A stretch of 64,000 bases of DNA from Urophycis tenuis (GCA_036785325.1 JAXIVH010000001.1:368001-432000), one strand, 5' to 3'. Positions 10,499-22,067 are shown, counted from the stretch's first letter. The notes: a model not told the origin generated them from the letters alone. Numbers and translations: made by a program.

Positions 10499-10790
10499 GT
10501 GTCAACCGTAGAGGGCCATAGGCAACACTGTGGAGGCGGCAGAAAAAGCCTCCAGATGGCTCTGGTTGAAAAGGGGAGAGCAGTGGTTGGAGTGGGTGTA
10601 GCATGCCACTTGGACACAGGCCGAGATTTGATCGCCTCAGTCAGGTCGCCTGGATGAGGGTGTCTGTTGTAAGACCCGACACCCAGTGAGTCTAGGATAC
10701 AACACTGATGATGTGTCCAAGTCTGTGCATCAGTAGATGTATTGTTAACATTTGTGGCCATGCCACAATTTCAATGTAGACACCCCAATA
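10499..10790 (+). pseudogene. R2/HERO-like LINE, 3' end
   Basis: The plus strand encodes RAIGNTVEAAEKASRWLWLK followed by RGEQWLEWV and a stop at 10600-10602, the last segment of the endonuclease-containing C-terminus of R2-group LINEs. The 3' UTR that follows has the RLDEGVC-like remnant and ends near 10790. It is in opposite orientation to the relative at 766-3250. Confidence 0.6.
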
Positions 10791-11139
10791 GTGTTGGAAT
10801 TAAATAATTATTTTAGGTAGATGATGGTAAAGTGATGGCCAAGTTCTGCAGAATTTTTCATCTAAATATGATCTGGATATGCAAATTAATTGTTTGAAAT
10901 AATTGTTGCTTTTTGGTGACTTCATGTCCTGTGTGTAAAATTTTGTAGCAACTAGTGGTGAGGTTACAGATTGCAAGTTCCAACCAACCAACCCACCAAT
11001 GTGTATTTCTGATATGTGAAATACGTTCATTTTGACCACACCAAGAGGCCCTTTGACTGCTCTAGCCTGAGAATAAATCAGTTTAGGCAGTCATGATCTG
11101 GTATCTTTGTTGTAGTCACCAAGGTCACTGGATATGTTG

Positions 11140-11940
11140 CAGGACATGGCGGCGGTACCATTTTATTTATGTTTCCTATTCCTCATGAGGGAAGCAGGAC
11201 AGCTCCTGACCCAAGCACTTGTCAAGTCACTTAGCCAGACCCCTTGCAACTATGATAAAACCTTTGCAGCGGATCCAGAACAGTGCAACATGCCACATCA
11301 ACCTACCCAAATTCTCCCACATAACCCCCCTCTTCCATGACCTCCACTGGCTCCCTGTAGTGGCTCAAATCAAATTCAAGACTATGGAACTGGCCTACAA
11401 AGCTGTTGATGGAACTGCCCCTACCTACCTTCAAGCATTAGTGAAACCCCACACCCCTGCTCGAGTGCTCCACTCAACTTCAGCTGGTCGACTGGTATGT
11501 CCATCACTAAAAGGAGGAAAGGGTTGGATGGCGAAATCACAACTCTTCTCCGTTTTGGCACTGCATTGTTGGAACGAGCTCCCTGTCAATGTCACGACTG
11601 TCACTCCCCATCTTCCCAAAGAGACTCAAGACAGCATCACTGCGTTACCCCCCGCCCCACCCCCCAAAATAGTAAATAAATAAAAATAAAATACCCTCCC
11701 CTCATGCACTTGTATGTTGTACATCTTGACCCTTTATAATTGCTTTTTGTAACTTAGCACTTAGGCCACAGATTTTGTATACTAGCAATGGTTTACCTAG
11801 CAATTGGAGTGCTTGAAACTTGTTCTGGTGACTTGCTTACTGTATTTACAGCAATGAAGTGTTTCACCTTCTTCTGACAAATGTACCTAAGTTGCTTTGG
11901 AAAAAAGCGTCTGCTAAATGCCCTAAATGTAAATGTTATG
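11140..11940 (+). pseudogene. L2/CR1-like LINE, 3' end
   Basis: The frame at 11219-11683 contains LQRIQNSAT, the KFSHITPLFHDLHWLPV block and TAPTYLQALVKP, the C-terminal signature of CR1/L2/Rex1-type LINEs. The 3' UTR ends with gcgtctgctaaatgcccta and an atgtaaatg tail, shared by many fish LINEs and V-SINEs. The copy is 5'-truncated and in opposite orientation to spcs3. Confidence 0.75.
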
Positions 11941-12827
11941 TTTCTCACACACAGCCCCTTTATTGGATCTATAGTGGTAAGCTACATTCTAGGACCTATA
12001 GTTATCACTATATGTATTGATCATTCCTATCAATAGCAGTCAGTGCTACAAGCCAACGTTTACCTGCACTGCGGTATTAGAGTGTAGGTTGCTTTTGATA
12101 ACATGACTGTGTGAAGTATTGCAACAGTATAGTTTTGGATAGCTAGAAAGAAAGAGTGATACCTTTTACTTAAGGAACAGGGTAACTCTCAAAAACAAAC
12201 TTCTCCAAAACACGAATGTAATCCCTTCATCCGCAAAGTGCCCTTTGCTGCACTCATTTACACTGTCATTAAAAAGCGAAACTCAATTACAATTGAATCC
12301 TCTAAATACATAGGATATTTTGTCGACAGGAAAAGGCTCATCTTCATAGGCTGTATGAGGTGCGTCAGAGAGAGGGTTAAGCTTCTAGGATGCTTGAGTA
12401 GAACTCCATGGTGTGGGTGGATGTGTGGAGCTCTGTTTGTGTCCAACCTTTTTCGATACATAGTAGGAAAAAAAAAAAAAGAGAATTCCACCCTCCTTCC
12501 TACAACTCTTAGCCCAAAACACATTTTCCATCTAGAACCGTTTTTCCATTTTCGTCTACTGTAGTGGTGAAACATTGTGGCCTCCATGGAAGAAGACGCA
12601 GCCCCTCTGTAAATAATAAAAAGGGCTCCAACTAAGATAACGTTAACACAACAACTCCTATTTTATACACTAATTAAACACTTTTAAATCTGATATTCTA
12701 TTTCTGCCACATCCATTCCACTAGATGCCACCACATTCTACACACTTTAAAGTTGCTTCCATACAAACATAAGAGCTGTGTGCAGACAGGGGTACAGGTT
12801 TCTGTTTAAATGGCAACCACAACTTAC

Positions 12828-12904
12828 ATTACTCTTCGTAGTGTACTCAGCAGAAAGATAAAGAAAGAGCTGCTTGACATTCCAATCAAAAATTGGCTGT
12901 AAAT
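12828..12904 (-). CDS. spcs3: Signal peptidase complex subunit 3, exon 3
   Basis: Encodes LQPIFDWNVKQLFLYLSAEY and TTKSN, the luminal domain of SPCS3. It follows the U12-type intron, starting right after the AC at 12905-12906, and contributes two bases to a split asparagine codon. Donor gtaagt. Length 77 nt; the phases agree with both neighbours. Confidence 0.93.
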
Positions 12905-13224
12905 GTATATATAGCTGGTTAAGGTGCACCAAAATCTGATTCAGTTACATTCAACAACTCTCAAATCACAAAATCTCTGCCCTTCAGCATCATCTATCCA
13001 ATAATATTTTGGCAAAAAATGTCCTCCCTGTTTTAAAGTACATTTTATCGGAAAATAGTTAGATAAAAGATTAGGACAAATACCATTGCCAAAATGTTTT
13101 CATTTTGCAATGCCTCCAAGAAACCATGCGGAAAACCCAAATACAATATTTCTCCAATAGAAGATTTACAATGCAATCCTTTGCCAAGGTGTGATGGCAC
13201 TGCAAATAGCAGTCAAAAGGATAT
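12905..13224 (-). other. spcs3: spcs3 intron 2, U12-type AT-AC intron
   Basis: The 5' splice site reads atatcctttt immediately after the coding sequence, the AT-AC form of the U12 donor. The branch site ccttaac lies at 12918-12924, with the branch adenosine 14 nt before the terminal AC, in the usual 10-16 nt window. No GT donor at this boundary would give an in-frame protein: using AT-AC restores SANLQPIFDW. Splicing would depend on the minor spliceosome (U11/U12, U4atac/U6atac). The intron is 320 bp. Confidence 0.85.
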
Positions 13225-13298
13225 TGGCTGAGAGGTCGAAGTTGATGAAACCTAGGTCACTACGCTCTCTTGGACCGGTGAAGTCATCAACGTTCTTA
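13225..13298 (-). CDS. spcs3: Signal peptidase complex subunit 3, exon 2
   Basis: Encodes KNVDDFTGPRERSDLGFINF and DLSA, conserved in SPCS3. The acceptor is ttacag at 13299-13304. The 74-nt exon takes one base to complete the leucine codon of exon 1 and leaves one base at its end for the next codon. Confidence 0.93.
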
Positions 13299-14378
13299 CT
13301 GTAAAAAGGAGGAGAGCAAAATTAAGGTAGAAAAAATACAAAGTAAATAGATCCTTATAATAGAGTATCATGTTATAAAGGAATTTTGTGACATCTCAAT
13401 CCTATGTTACATACCGCATTATGGGCAATTTATGCGTGATCCAATGTGCATAGTACGCCTGGCAAAATTCATATTACTTGTACTGAATAATGTGACACCT
13501 GAATTTTCCATCTGGGATTATTTTCTACGGGATTATTTTCTAATGAATATACACGATATGAAATGACAGCAATTTGGCAGACAGAAACATGCAACACAAA
13601 AAAAACATGCTTCAGTTCACAATTTCTCAAAAATGGCATGTGAGTGGCATGTGCATTTTTTATGTTGTGTGTTGCTATCTCCCTGATGATGTATTGCACT
13701 ACACACCAAAAGTACCGAGATGGATATTAATTTGAATGTATGTTATATTTACCCGTTTAGTAAATTATTTACCTGGCTATGTGAGCGTGTGTAGGCAATT
13801 TCCCTCAGGGATCAATAAAGTATGTCTGTCTGTCTGTCTGTGTCCATGATCAAATAAATACATGAACATAAGCAATATCTCCTAGATCGTAGGACACTAC
13901 GTGTTACTTGGAGCTAGGAATTGATAGTACTTTCTACTATGTCACGTTTTAATAGGCTAGACAACGAAATTGGTCTGAAGTTTCGAAAGTGTGAGCGTTT
14001 GGCACATATGGTGTGCGGCTGAGATAAATTATACGTATGCGGATCTCTTGCATATCTTCAAAGACTCGTTACCACAAGGGAGCGTCGGCCAAGTATAACA
14101 AGTACATTCTCTTCTACATCGCGGATTTCAATTAGATCCTAATGTGACACAGTAGTATAGTACTATAGGCTACATATAAGGTAATCGGTTTCTGTGCATA
14201 ACGTTTCAATGGCCCGTCCGACGTCTTTGAGAAAGATTTTCAAATGTAGGCAAATTTGCAAACGAAACAAAGGCACACCAGTATCAGGTTGAAAATACAT
14301 TTCTAAATTAAAAACCCATATGGTAATGCATTTTAACTTGGTGCTGAAGCGATTGCGAGTTTTAAAACAGGTTCTTAC
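13299..14378 (-). other. spcs3: spcs3 intron 1
   Basis: U2-type intron with donor gtaaga and acceptor ttttacag. Apart from the short retroposon tail at 13795-13842 nothing recognisable lies in it. Confidence 0.8.
13795..13842 (+). mobile_element. Truncated retroposon tail
   Basis: Sequence tttccctcagggatcaata followed by tgtc repeats is the 3' tail of a common fish LINE or SINE. Almost nothing of the body remains. A similar tail is at 18764-18812. Confidence 0.6.
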
Positions 14379-14521
14379 AGCATGACTCTAGAGACGTGGA
14401 TGCCCACAGAAACTCTTCTGTCTTTGAAGGCTGTAGTGATGAAGCAGCCGAAGGTTAACGCCGCCATGACGCTCAGGGAGAAAGCGAAGAGGGAATTAGC
14501 CCTCGATAAAGCAGTATTCAT
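14379..14521 (-). CDS. spcs3: Signal peptidase complex subunit 3 (SPCS3), exon 1
   Basis: Start exon of the only intact cellular gene here. SPCS3 is a single-pass ER membrane subunit of the signal peptidase complex, which removes signal sequences from nascent secretory proteins; it supports the catalytic SEC11 subunits and is not itself a protease. The exon begins MNTALSRANSLFAFSLSVMA, with a hydrophobic segment at residues 11-31, matching vertebrate SPCS3. The model joins 14379-14521, 13225-13298, 12828-12904, 8574-8689 and 8040-8172 on the minus strand: 543 nt, 180 codons plus stop, the length known for the human protein. All junction phases agree, and no disabling change is seen. Its 5' flank is heavily invaded by transposons from about 14717 outward. 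Confidence 0.95.
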
Positions 14522-14716
14522 TCTGTTAAAAGGGTGACTGCAAAACCAAAAAAATAAATTCGTTGTACTTCTGTTCCAGGCCGTTCAAATTCCTATCTAT
14601 GTAACACGGAAGTGTACTATAGGATATGAATTACTTCTTCTTCTTTTTAGGAACAGCTTACAGTGTATTACCGCCACCATCTGGAATGGAGTGTGGATCA
14701 GTAATAAACTAAATGC

Positions 14717-15503
14717 ATAGCGTTGTACTACCTGCGTGAAGTTGGCTTTCATTCTGACTTTCATTCGTTTGTGCATCGTTTGTGCACGTACAATGAACGT
14801 TTGTGCACAAACCGTCTTGATGATATTCAACATTTAACAAGTTGGTGACCTGACGTCACCCAGCACCCCATCAACATCCAAATGACTCGAAAATAGTTGG
14901 AATCGTTTGTGCTTCGTTTGTGCACGTTTGTGCAGGCAAAATAAACATTTGTCCAATATTGTTTCTTATGCTATAAAGCGTTATTTGCTGGCGAGTGACG
15001 TCACTAGTCAGGCAGTGTTGTCATTTGAAATATCACCCTTAACTACCCCCAAGTAGCCTACAACAACAAAACATCTAGATGCATTTCATTTTTAGAAGAT
15101 TAAAATGATGATATATATACGGACAGAATTGGGAGCAATATTGATTCAGTTTTACTATAGGTTGGCTTTAGATGCCGTTCTGATAGGCTAGCCTACTAAG
15201 TATTGCGCCAAATGTGTATCAATAAACATGGCTGGATTAAAAGGGACGGCGTTCTCCTTTTGGCTATATTGCGATACCAATATTTGTCAGTAGGTGTCTG
15301 TAATGGTCCAGGAGCATGTAAACATTTCGTCAATACACAAGAAAGGTTAGAGGATACAAGGCTGAGTTTGTTCATGCTTATTTTGCCTGCACAAACGTAA
15401 ACGAATAGCAAACGATTCCAACCATTTTAGTCATTTGAATGTTGATGGGGTGCTGGGTGACCTCAGGTCACCAACCTGTTAAATGTTGAATATCATGAAG
15501 ACG
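14717..15503. mobile_element. Foldback element near the spcs3 start, left arm and centre
   Basis: The left arm (about 14717-14945) contains repeated gtttgtgca/cgtttgtgcacg motifs, gatattcaacatttaaca and gacctgacgtcacccagca. The inverse complement of these blocks appears at about 15380-15503 and continues at 25864-25985, because two transposons later split the right arm. The centre (14945-15380) is AT-rich and non-coding. The element begins about 200 bp upstream of the spcs3 start codon, so it may overlap the promoter. Its class is unknown. Confidence 0.65.
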
Positions 15504-15893
15504 GTTTGTGCTAGAGTACTATAGAGAGAGAGTGGCGTCAACGGAAGTTCAAAAACCTGGCCGATCACGTGGTTCCCGTAGCCCTCTATTAGTTCCCGTA
15601 CGTGCATGGCGGGCAATTGAAAAATACAAGGAAAACCACAACAATCGGTAAAGAATGTCAACAACTGCTTTGCTCTGTAATATTTCTGTGCTTATGTTGA
15701 TTTATTTGAACTCAGCTAAGTTTATTAAACCTCTACATTCGTTGATAGCATTAAAATCGTAATATTTATCTTAAATTTTTACTTGAAGACATGACTGAGG
15801 CGGACGACAGTGATTTTTCAATCGAGTACTGTACTACATAATAGGTCTGACTCACAGCAACATTATGTGTGTTCCAATAAGAATTCTGATAAT

Positions 15894-15907
15894 ATAATAT
15901 ATATAAG

Positions 15908-15987
<80 letters not shown>

Positions 15988-16088
15988 GTATAATATATAT
16001 ATATATAATTTGTATATATATATATAAATATAGATACATATATATCTGTATATATTTTACATATAATTTATATATATTGTGTATATAA
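15894..16088. repeat. AT microsatellite
   Basis: Long alternating AT tract with minor interruptions, inside the P-like transposon upstream of its transposase exons. Confidence 0.9.
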
Positions 16089-16208
16089 TATATAAATTAA
16101 TTTTCAGTGAATTCCTTAAAAACTATTTGTTTGAAAATAAAACACATCAGCGGCACAGCAAGCTGTTTGTCTCATTTCCACTATGTTGTCCTTGATACAG
16201 TCTTCGAC

Positions 16209-16373
16209 ATGGTATACTGTGCTGCATGGGGATGCTCCAATCGCTCCGAGAAAGGCGTCCACGTGTATGGCTTCCCCAAAGACAGGGACAGACGAAGAGC
16301 ATGGGTGGCTAAAGTCGGAAGGAGCAATTTAGTCGTGACAGACAAAAACCATAACCACAAAAAATTATGTGAG
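16209..16373 (+). pseudogene. P-like transposase, exon 1 (THAP zinc finger)
   Basis: Begins MVYCAAWGCSNRSEKG and contains the C2CH THAP layout: the CxxxxC pair, the GFP and RAW anchor residues, then LCE at the exon end with the final histidine at the start of exon 2. The THAP finger binds the transposon ends in P elements and THAP9. The donor gtaatc follows at 16374; exon length is 165 nt, phase 0. Confidence 0.85.
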
Positions 16374-16562
16374 GTAATCACATTCAAACAATGAATTTGC
16401 ACTTTTGCGCACTTTTGAATACCGGGCCGTACAGGAATTTGAGCTTTTTTTATTTTAAAACATAGAACAGGAAAACGGAAAAAAGATAAATATACTAGAC
16501 ATGTTCGTACTCCTTGGTAAAAATGAGTTAAGTGTGAAAATTCAGTTGAAGTCTTCTTGCAG

Positions 16563-16758
16563 GCACATTTTGAGGCTGACCAGTTTGTTAAGACCGGCAA
16601 GGGCAAGACTAGGCTGAGAGAAGATGCGATACCATCCATATTTGCGCACCGGCCAGTAGTCAGAAGGAGGAGGGCCCCTACTTCACGATGCCCCCTTTCA
16701 CCTACAAAGACAGGGTCCATTTCCGCCGATCACAGCTACTGCATTAAAGATGCCACAG
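16563..16758 (+). pseudogene. P-like transposase, exon 2
   Basis: Begins AHFEADQF, supplying the THAP histidine, and carries DAIPSIF, a match to the AVPTIF box that ends THAP domains. A basic stretch VVRRRRAPTSR follows. Acceptor tgcag, donor gtataa. It leaves one base, which exon 3 completes in frame. Confidence 0.82.
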
Positions 16759-16865
16759 GTATAATGTATATGAACTCTTGATAACTACACCATATTTCTT
16801 GTTTTAGTGACAATATCATTTTATTGTTCATAAATGACCAGTGTCATGTCTTCTACTTGCACCAG

Positions 16866-17548
16866 TTTCTTGGATTGAGGAAAGAAAAGCTGAGGAGAGT
16901 GAGAGAAGGGAAAGTGACACAGGAGGAAGAGAGGACATGGCAGATGAGGAGAGACAGAGAGAGCTCACATCAGCCATTCTGCAGAGCAGGGAGCCAACAA
17001 CCAGGGAATCACAGCTCCTAAAACAACTGAAAAAACAAGAAAATAAAATTTAAAAAAAAAGAGCAGCACTGAGAAAAGTAAAACGGGAAAACGCAATTCT
17101 TAAGAGGACAATGAAGATCAAGGACAAAAAAATTAAGAAAATTTTAACCAAAGATCAAATTGGAGCATTAGGGAGACTAACCACAGGAGGGAAGAAATGG
17201 AGCAACGACACAGTGAAGAAGGCATTAAAACTTCGGTTTGCTGCTGGTTCAACTGGCTACAAGGTCTTGCGGGACTTGCAGATTCCCCTGCCAGGAATTA
17301 GAACCCTGCAGAGAAGACTGCAGACAGTTGAATTTGAGCCTGGTGTTCTGACAGAAGTATTTGACTTCCTTAAACTGAAGGCAAGTGGGTTTACAGACCT
17401 GGAAAGGGAGTGTGTGTTGACCATTGATGAGATGGCTATAACACCCAGTGTCGTTCCACTCAGGAAGGACCCCTGGCCTGCTACATGCTCCACCATAAAG
17501 TGCTCCTTCTGTCGGTTCCCAAATACACAATATGATATCTCATGTTAG
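16866..17548 (+). pseudogene. P-like transposase, exon 3 and core fragment
   Basis: The exon starts in frame after exon 2 with VSWIEERKAEE and runs as an acidic, coiled-coil-like segment to a stop at 17051. A length change in the A run at 17053-17061 then shifts the frame. The protein resumes with KRENAILKRTMKIKDKKIKK, the WSNDTVKKALKLRFAAGSTGY block and a GIRTLQRRLQ motif, ending at ECVLTIDEMAI, the first catalytic acidic region of P-type transposases. The remaining catalytic core is missing: only a short possible downstream remnant with HANEVVKWHRYFS is seen at 17630-17695. Confidence 0.8.
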
Positions 17549-18763
17549 GAACATTTGTTATGAAAGCGTCAATAAAATTGCATTCATTATGTGTTTTGAG
17601 TCACACCATTTTATACTAAGCACTCATGGCCTGCAGCATGCAAATGAAGTTGTGAAGTGGCATCGCTACTTCTCGACCATAAAGTACCATTTGCAGGTAA
17701 CTGATACACACCAAAAACGTATTACATATGTATTGTATGAGATGGGTTGATATGTCGTATGATATGACGCCAAAAACAAAGGCAAATAAATAGTGGGATT
17801 ATTTTTCATTCCAAAATACATGCACACAAAATCATCCAGACCTTAAGTAATGAAAATGGTAAACAGTTGCAATTTGTATTTAATTCCTACCTATAACTGC
17901 AATCACACTCGGTACACATTAACCTTGCTGTTAGTATAAATCGGCAGGGTTGGATTTAGTTACAGCGTATTTGGAGAGCTGAATTGACAGTTATCTGCCT
18001 GTTGCACGGGTTGTAATGGTTACCTAGTGTGCTAGCCTACATTTTTACCTGTTAATATTCTCTAAATCCTCTAATCTAGACGGAGAAAATACGCCAACAT
18101 AATTAATTACTCGTCAATTTAATTCCGATGCCCTACAGATATGAGAATGTCATTCTTTAAACGTTTTACCTCGGACAAGTGCTGCTCCTACCATCTCCTC
18201 CGTTGAAATACATTGAGTGACAGTGACAGTTGGCTCGCGCTAACTTCCGGGAACTTCTGAGGGACCCCATGCGCCGCCATTGCTGTGAAAAAAACGAACC
18301 ATTGCAGTGAACGGAGTTGACGCCACTCTCTCTCTATAGTACTCTAGTTTGTGCATAGGGTTGCCACATTTGATTTGAGAAAAACCGGGACAGGGGGCGG
18401 GGCTTCTAGCGGGGCGGGGGCGACGTTGGTGTGTGTGTGTGGGAGCATAGGCTACCACTGGCATGGTGTAATAATGAATACAATGCTATTATATATTTGT
18501 TTTATTGGTTCTCTATTATATGTATGTACACAAATTAAAATTAAGTCAAGAAATAGTAAAGTAGTATATAAAGTAGTATAATAGTATATAAAGTAATAAT
18601 AGTATAGTAGTAGTATAATAGTATATAAAGTAGTAATAAATAAATAACATAAAAAACAATAAGAAAAATGTATACATTATAACATTTAGACCTATACTGT
18701 ATGTGTAGGCCTAAGATAGCCTAAAATTTAGCAAAGAACGTTGTATGGAACAGAATATATAGG

Positions 18764-18812
18764 CAATTTCCCTCAGGGATCAATGTATGTATGTCTGTCT
18801 GTCTGTCTGTCA
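18764..18812 (+). mobile_element. Truncated retroposon tail
   Basis: A second copy of the tttccctcagggatcaat plus tgtc-repeat tail seen at 13795, next to an AT-rich region with tatataaagtagta repeats (18540-18640). Confidence 0.55.
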
Positions 18813-19548
18813 TATGTAATTCAAATATAAAAACCATCCCTAAAAAACAGAATTGCACTAGATACAGTCTACCCCTGCCCATAATGCAGAATCTGTATGC
18901 CAGAAAAACAAGGAGAACATAAAATGTAGCATACAAGATATAGGCCCAGTCTAGGCAAGAACAGATGCTTAAAGAAATGTTGGTTGTGTCAACAAACACC
19001 AAACACACCAACAAGATCCTTCAGTCTTCTTCGGCTATTTGGGATCCATTCAGCAACAACCAGACCTATCAAATGATATAATAGGCAGGCTACAGCTTCA
19101 ACAAATAATACTAGATCTGACTTAAACAGAAAGGTAGACTACCAGGTGAACAGAAGTTATGTCTGTTGTTTTACCTATATTCAGGTATTTAGCTATAGGA
19201 TATATCTTACCTATATTTGTCCGGGTGCACTCCCTGAAGCAGACGCACTCGCTGCACACACACTCGCTGACGCACACACACTCACCCTGGACTCCGTCTC
19301 CTTACCCTGCTGCTGTTCCTTTCTATACATATTTTTTAAAAAAATTAAAAAAACATTCCTTAATCCTATGTATTATTTTCTATTGTATCCATTTCGGCAA
19401 CTGAACACCAACATTTCTCACCTCTTTCTCCATCTGTATTTCTCGTCCCTTTTAGCTGCCTTCAGAAGTCCCTGCTGTCCCTCGATGAAATGTTTGAACT
19501 CCATGCAGGATAATTTAAAGTTCAGTCTGACCTGGAGTTCAGCTTTTA

Positions 19549-21377
19549 CTATACAGACAATCTATTTCTTTTGTCTGACCAGACATCTTCCATGTGGCTA
19601 AACATGCGTTCAGCATATGCGTTGCTGACAGGTATAGACAATACGAAAGACACCACTTTAAGTAATTCTTTCGCTGTTCCCTCTCTCTTGAAAAAGAAGG
19701 CCCATTTTTTATCAGGGGCCAGCTCTTCTGGGATGCTTTCAAAAACACTGTTCAGTACAGTGTAGTCTTGATAGAGCTTGTCAATATCAAGGCCTCCCAG
19801 CGCCACTTTCTCAACTAATTTCTCCAGCGCGTTCCATTCGATGGGAGCGCACAGCTGAAGACAGCTGGAGTAACATATTAATGGGTCATCAAAATCAAAG
19901 TTACCCTCTAGGTACATGATGCCCTTTTCAAAGAACCCATCGGCCAATCTGACAAACTCAGTTTGCTCTCTTGCGCTCAGTTGTCTGTATGCCTGTTTCG
20001 TCTTACTACCATAAAACTGGTCAGAGCGACGCGTGATTAATTGGCCGCGCAGTCGGTTCATCACTTCATTTACATCCAGTAAACTAACGCTCTCATTCTC
20101 CAACTTCCGAATTGCGCTGTCGAATTCTTGCATGACATTATGCATGAGCAACAGAAGACACTCAGACACGGTCACGTCATCACTGCTGTCTGCAGCATCC
20201 GCACCACCTGAGCACAAAGCTCTCCACACAATGGCAGAGCAATCTTTTTTTCCCAACGACAGAAAAAAGCATTTTAGGGCAGGCCAACATTCTAAGACTC
20301 TTTGGATCGCTGGCAATAAGGATAACCACCGAGTTGGTACATGCCTCAGAATCTCTTTATATTGTACTGAAGTGAATTTGCAAAACTCCTTCAGTGACTC
20401 TACCTTCTTGGCTGACCAGGAGAACTCACTGTAGATCTTTAGAATGATGCACTCCACATCATAGCCTTCCGAGCTTAGAATCCTGTTTGCATGTTTCAAG
20501 GTGTTGTGAATTAAGTGGCATTTGCAGTTGGCTTTTACAATATGCGGATTAACTTCTTTCAGTTTTTGAAAAACAGAATTATGCTTGCCATAATTGACAG
20601 AGGCATTGTCAGCACCATATGCACTGATCTGTCTGACACAGAGGCCACTTGATTCTGTGATGTCAACTATTTGTTCGTAAATGGCTCTACTTGTTTCATG
20701 GGGGTCCTCGTAAAATTCCAATAGCCCATATTTAACACCCTCATGTTCATGAAAATATTGCACTGTGTAGGGGTACACTTTAACATTTCCTGAGTTGGAC
20801 GCGTCTGAACAAACAGAAAAGTACGGGGTATTCAGCTTCAGCTCTGTAACTAAACGCTCTTGACTGTAGGGGGCTAGAACATTTTGAATTAAAGCCTCAC
20901 TTTTAGTGCGTCCACATGCAACTTTTGATGCTATACAGGAGTCATGAAAAAGTGTGGTATTGAGCTTAATGCCGCAATCCGTAGAGAGGTAACTATGGCC
21001 ATGAAGTACTCCGTGATAAACACTACAGAGCTCAACCACTGCTATCCTGTCTTCCTCTGGAGACCCCCGTTTTGTCATAAAAGAAGCAATGGCTCGATTT
21101 TGTCTCTTACTTGACATAACAGCCTGATGCTTTTTGGTTTTATCGTGTGTGTCAAGAGCGAATCTCCCTTCATGCTTGACCACAATTTGGCTGGGCACAA
21201 AATATAGGTGGCAGAGAACGGATCACCTTGGGTAGGCCTTACCCACTCTGAAAAGTTATAAATTTTTACCCAGTCTGCGTTGTATACTGTGTATCTCTTT
21301 TTCTTCGCCGCTGGCGCTGACTTTAATGGTTTATCCTCCTCGTCCGTCTCTCCACCCATTTTATCAAACAAAATCAA
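19549..21377 (-). pseudogene. hAT transposase with one frameshift
   Basis: The N-terminal part (21075-21377) has a basic AAKKKRYTVYNADW segment and a BED-like region whose last zinc-binding part, HDKTKKHQAVM, is in another frame near 21140: a frameshift lies around 21190. The rest is one open frame of 549 codons. It contains SDASNSGN (first catalytic aspartate region), ISAYGADNASVNYG (second), CKCHLIHNTLKHA with the CxxH motif, and the C-terminal dimerisation sequence SNAYAERMFSHMEDVWSDKR. Family length would be about 600 residues, so this is nearly complete. It resembles transposases of the ZNF862/KIAA1586-like hAT group, but that subgroup is a guess. Confidence 0.85.
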
Positions 21378-21696
21378 ACCGAAAATGTCTTCTTTTTTTT
21401 ACTTAGCTACCCGGCCGCACTTACTCACTCACTGTCTTGGACGTGACGTGATACACTGTGGCGCGCGCGGCATTGTATCCTAGGTGATGGTAAACTTCAG
21501 TTTCGCAGGTCTGCATTACAACCAATCAAATTTAGCGCATGCCTGCCTCCGACAGCTGGATACAATGTATCAAGATAACGTAAGGAAAATAGCGGGATTG
21601 CAGGAGCAGAACGTAGGTTTTATTGAAAGTGCAACTACAGGCAACAGGCTACTTAAAAAAAAAAACAGAACTGCCTTGCACCAAAAACCAAGTACT

Positions 21697-21773
21697 AACG
21701 GCTGCGGCCTTGCAGTACCTTCGGGGGGGGCGGGGCTTGACGTCCAGCCGGTCAAGCCCCGCCCACACGGAAT
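21697..21773. repeat. GC-rich hairpin segment, copy 1
   Basis: Contains a 13-bp inverted repeat, ggcggggcttgac and gtcaagccccgcc, around a 9-nt spacer. An inverted copy of the whole segment, including the adjoining aacggctgcg, is at 24423-24487. Confidence 0.7.
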
Positions 21774-22025
21774 CACCGTAAAAGTTAAGTCCACCCCTTG
21801 CCACCTTCCCTTTCGGCAAAATATCGGAATAGGAGTTGAAAGTGATATCGGTGAGTGAAATTACGTTGCTACAATAAATGAAAAACTTTATTCACATCTC
21901 ACGGCGCTTTTGTTGGTGTATATATATTATTGTATAACGTTTGTGTATTTTGGCAGTTTAATGGCCAGCATTCAGCATGCGTGATAACATTCTACACCAC
22001 GGTAGCGTTAGCATTAGCATTGTAG

Positions 22026-22028
<3 letters not shown>

Positions 22029-22067
<39 letters not shown>

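Larger units (their letters stand above)
8690..12827 (-). other. spcs3: spcs3 intron 3, expanded by transposons
   Basis: This 4.1-kb U2-type intron (donor gtaagt at 12822-12827, acceptor ttacag) holds an L1 ORF1 fragment, a hAT-type element with a second element inside it, the 3' end of an R2-like LINE and the 3' end of an L2/CR1-like LINE. The stretches 10791-11133 and 11941-12827 contain nothing recognisable. Confidence 0.85.
15512..18346 (+). mobile_element. P-element-like DNA transposon
   Basis: The ends are perfect 31-bp inverted repeats (15512-15542 and 18316-18346, beginning tagagtactatagagagag), flanked by an identical 8-bp duplication gtttgtgc at 15504-15511 and 18347-18354. Thirty-one-bp repeats and 8-bp duplications are exactly the format of the Drosophila P element. 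The interior encodes a THAP domain and a P-type/THAP9-like transposase segment in the plus orientation. The transposase is damaged and incomplete, so this copy is non-autonomous, but the perfect termini suggest modest age. It contains a long AT microsatellite. Confidence 0.9.

Noticed and set aside
16181..16720. 179-codon minus-strand frame
   Set aside because: It is the shadow of the THAP exons on the plus strand and crosses an exon-intron boundary.
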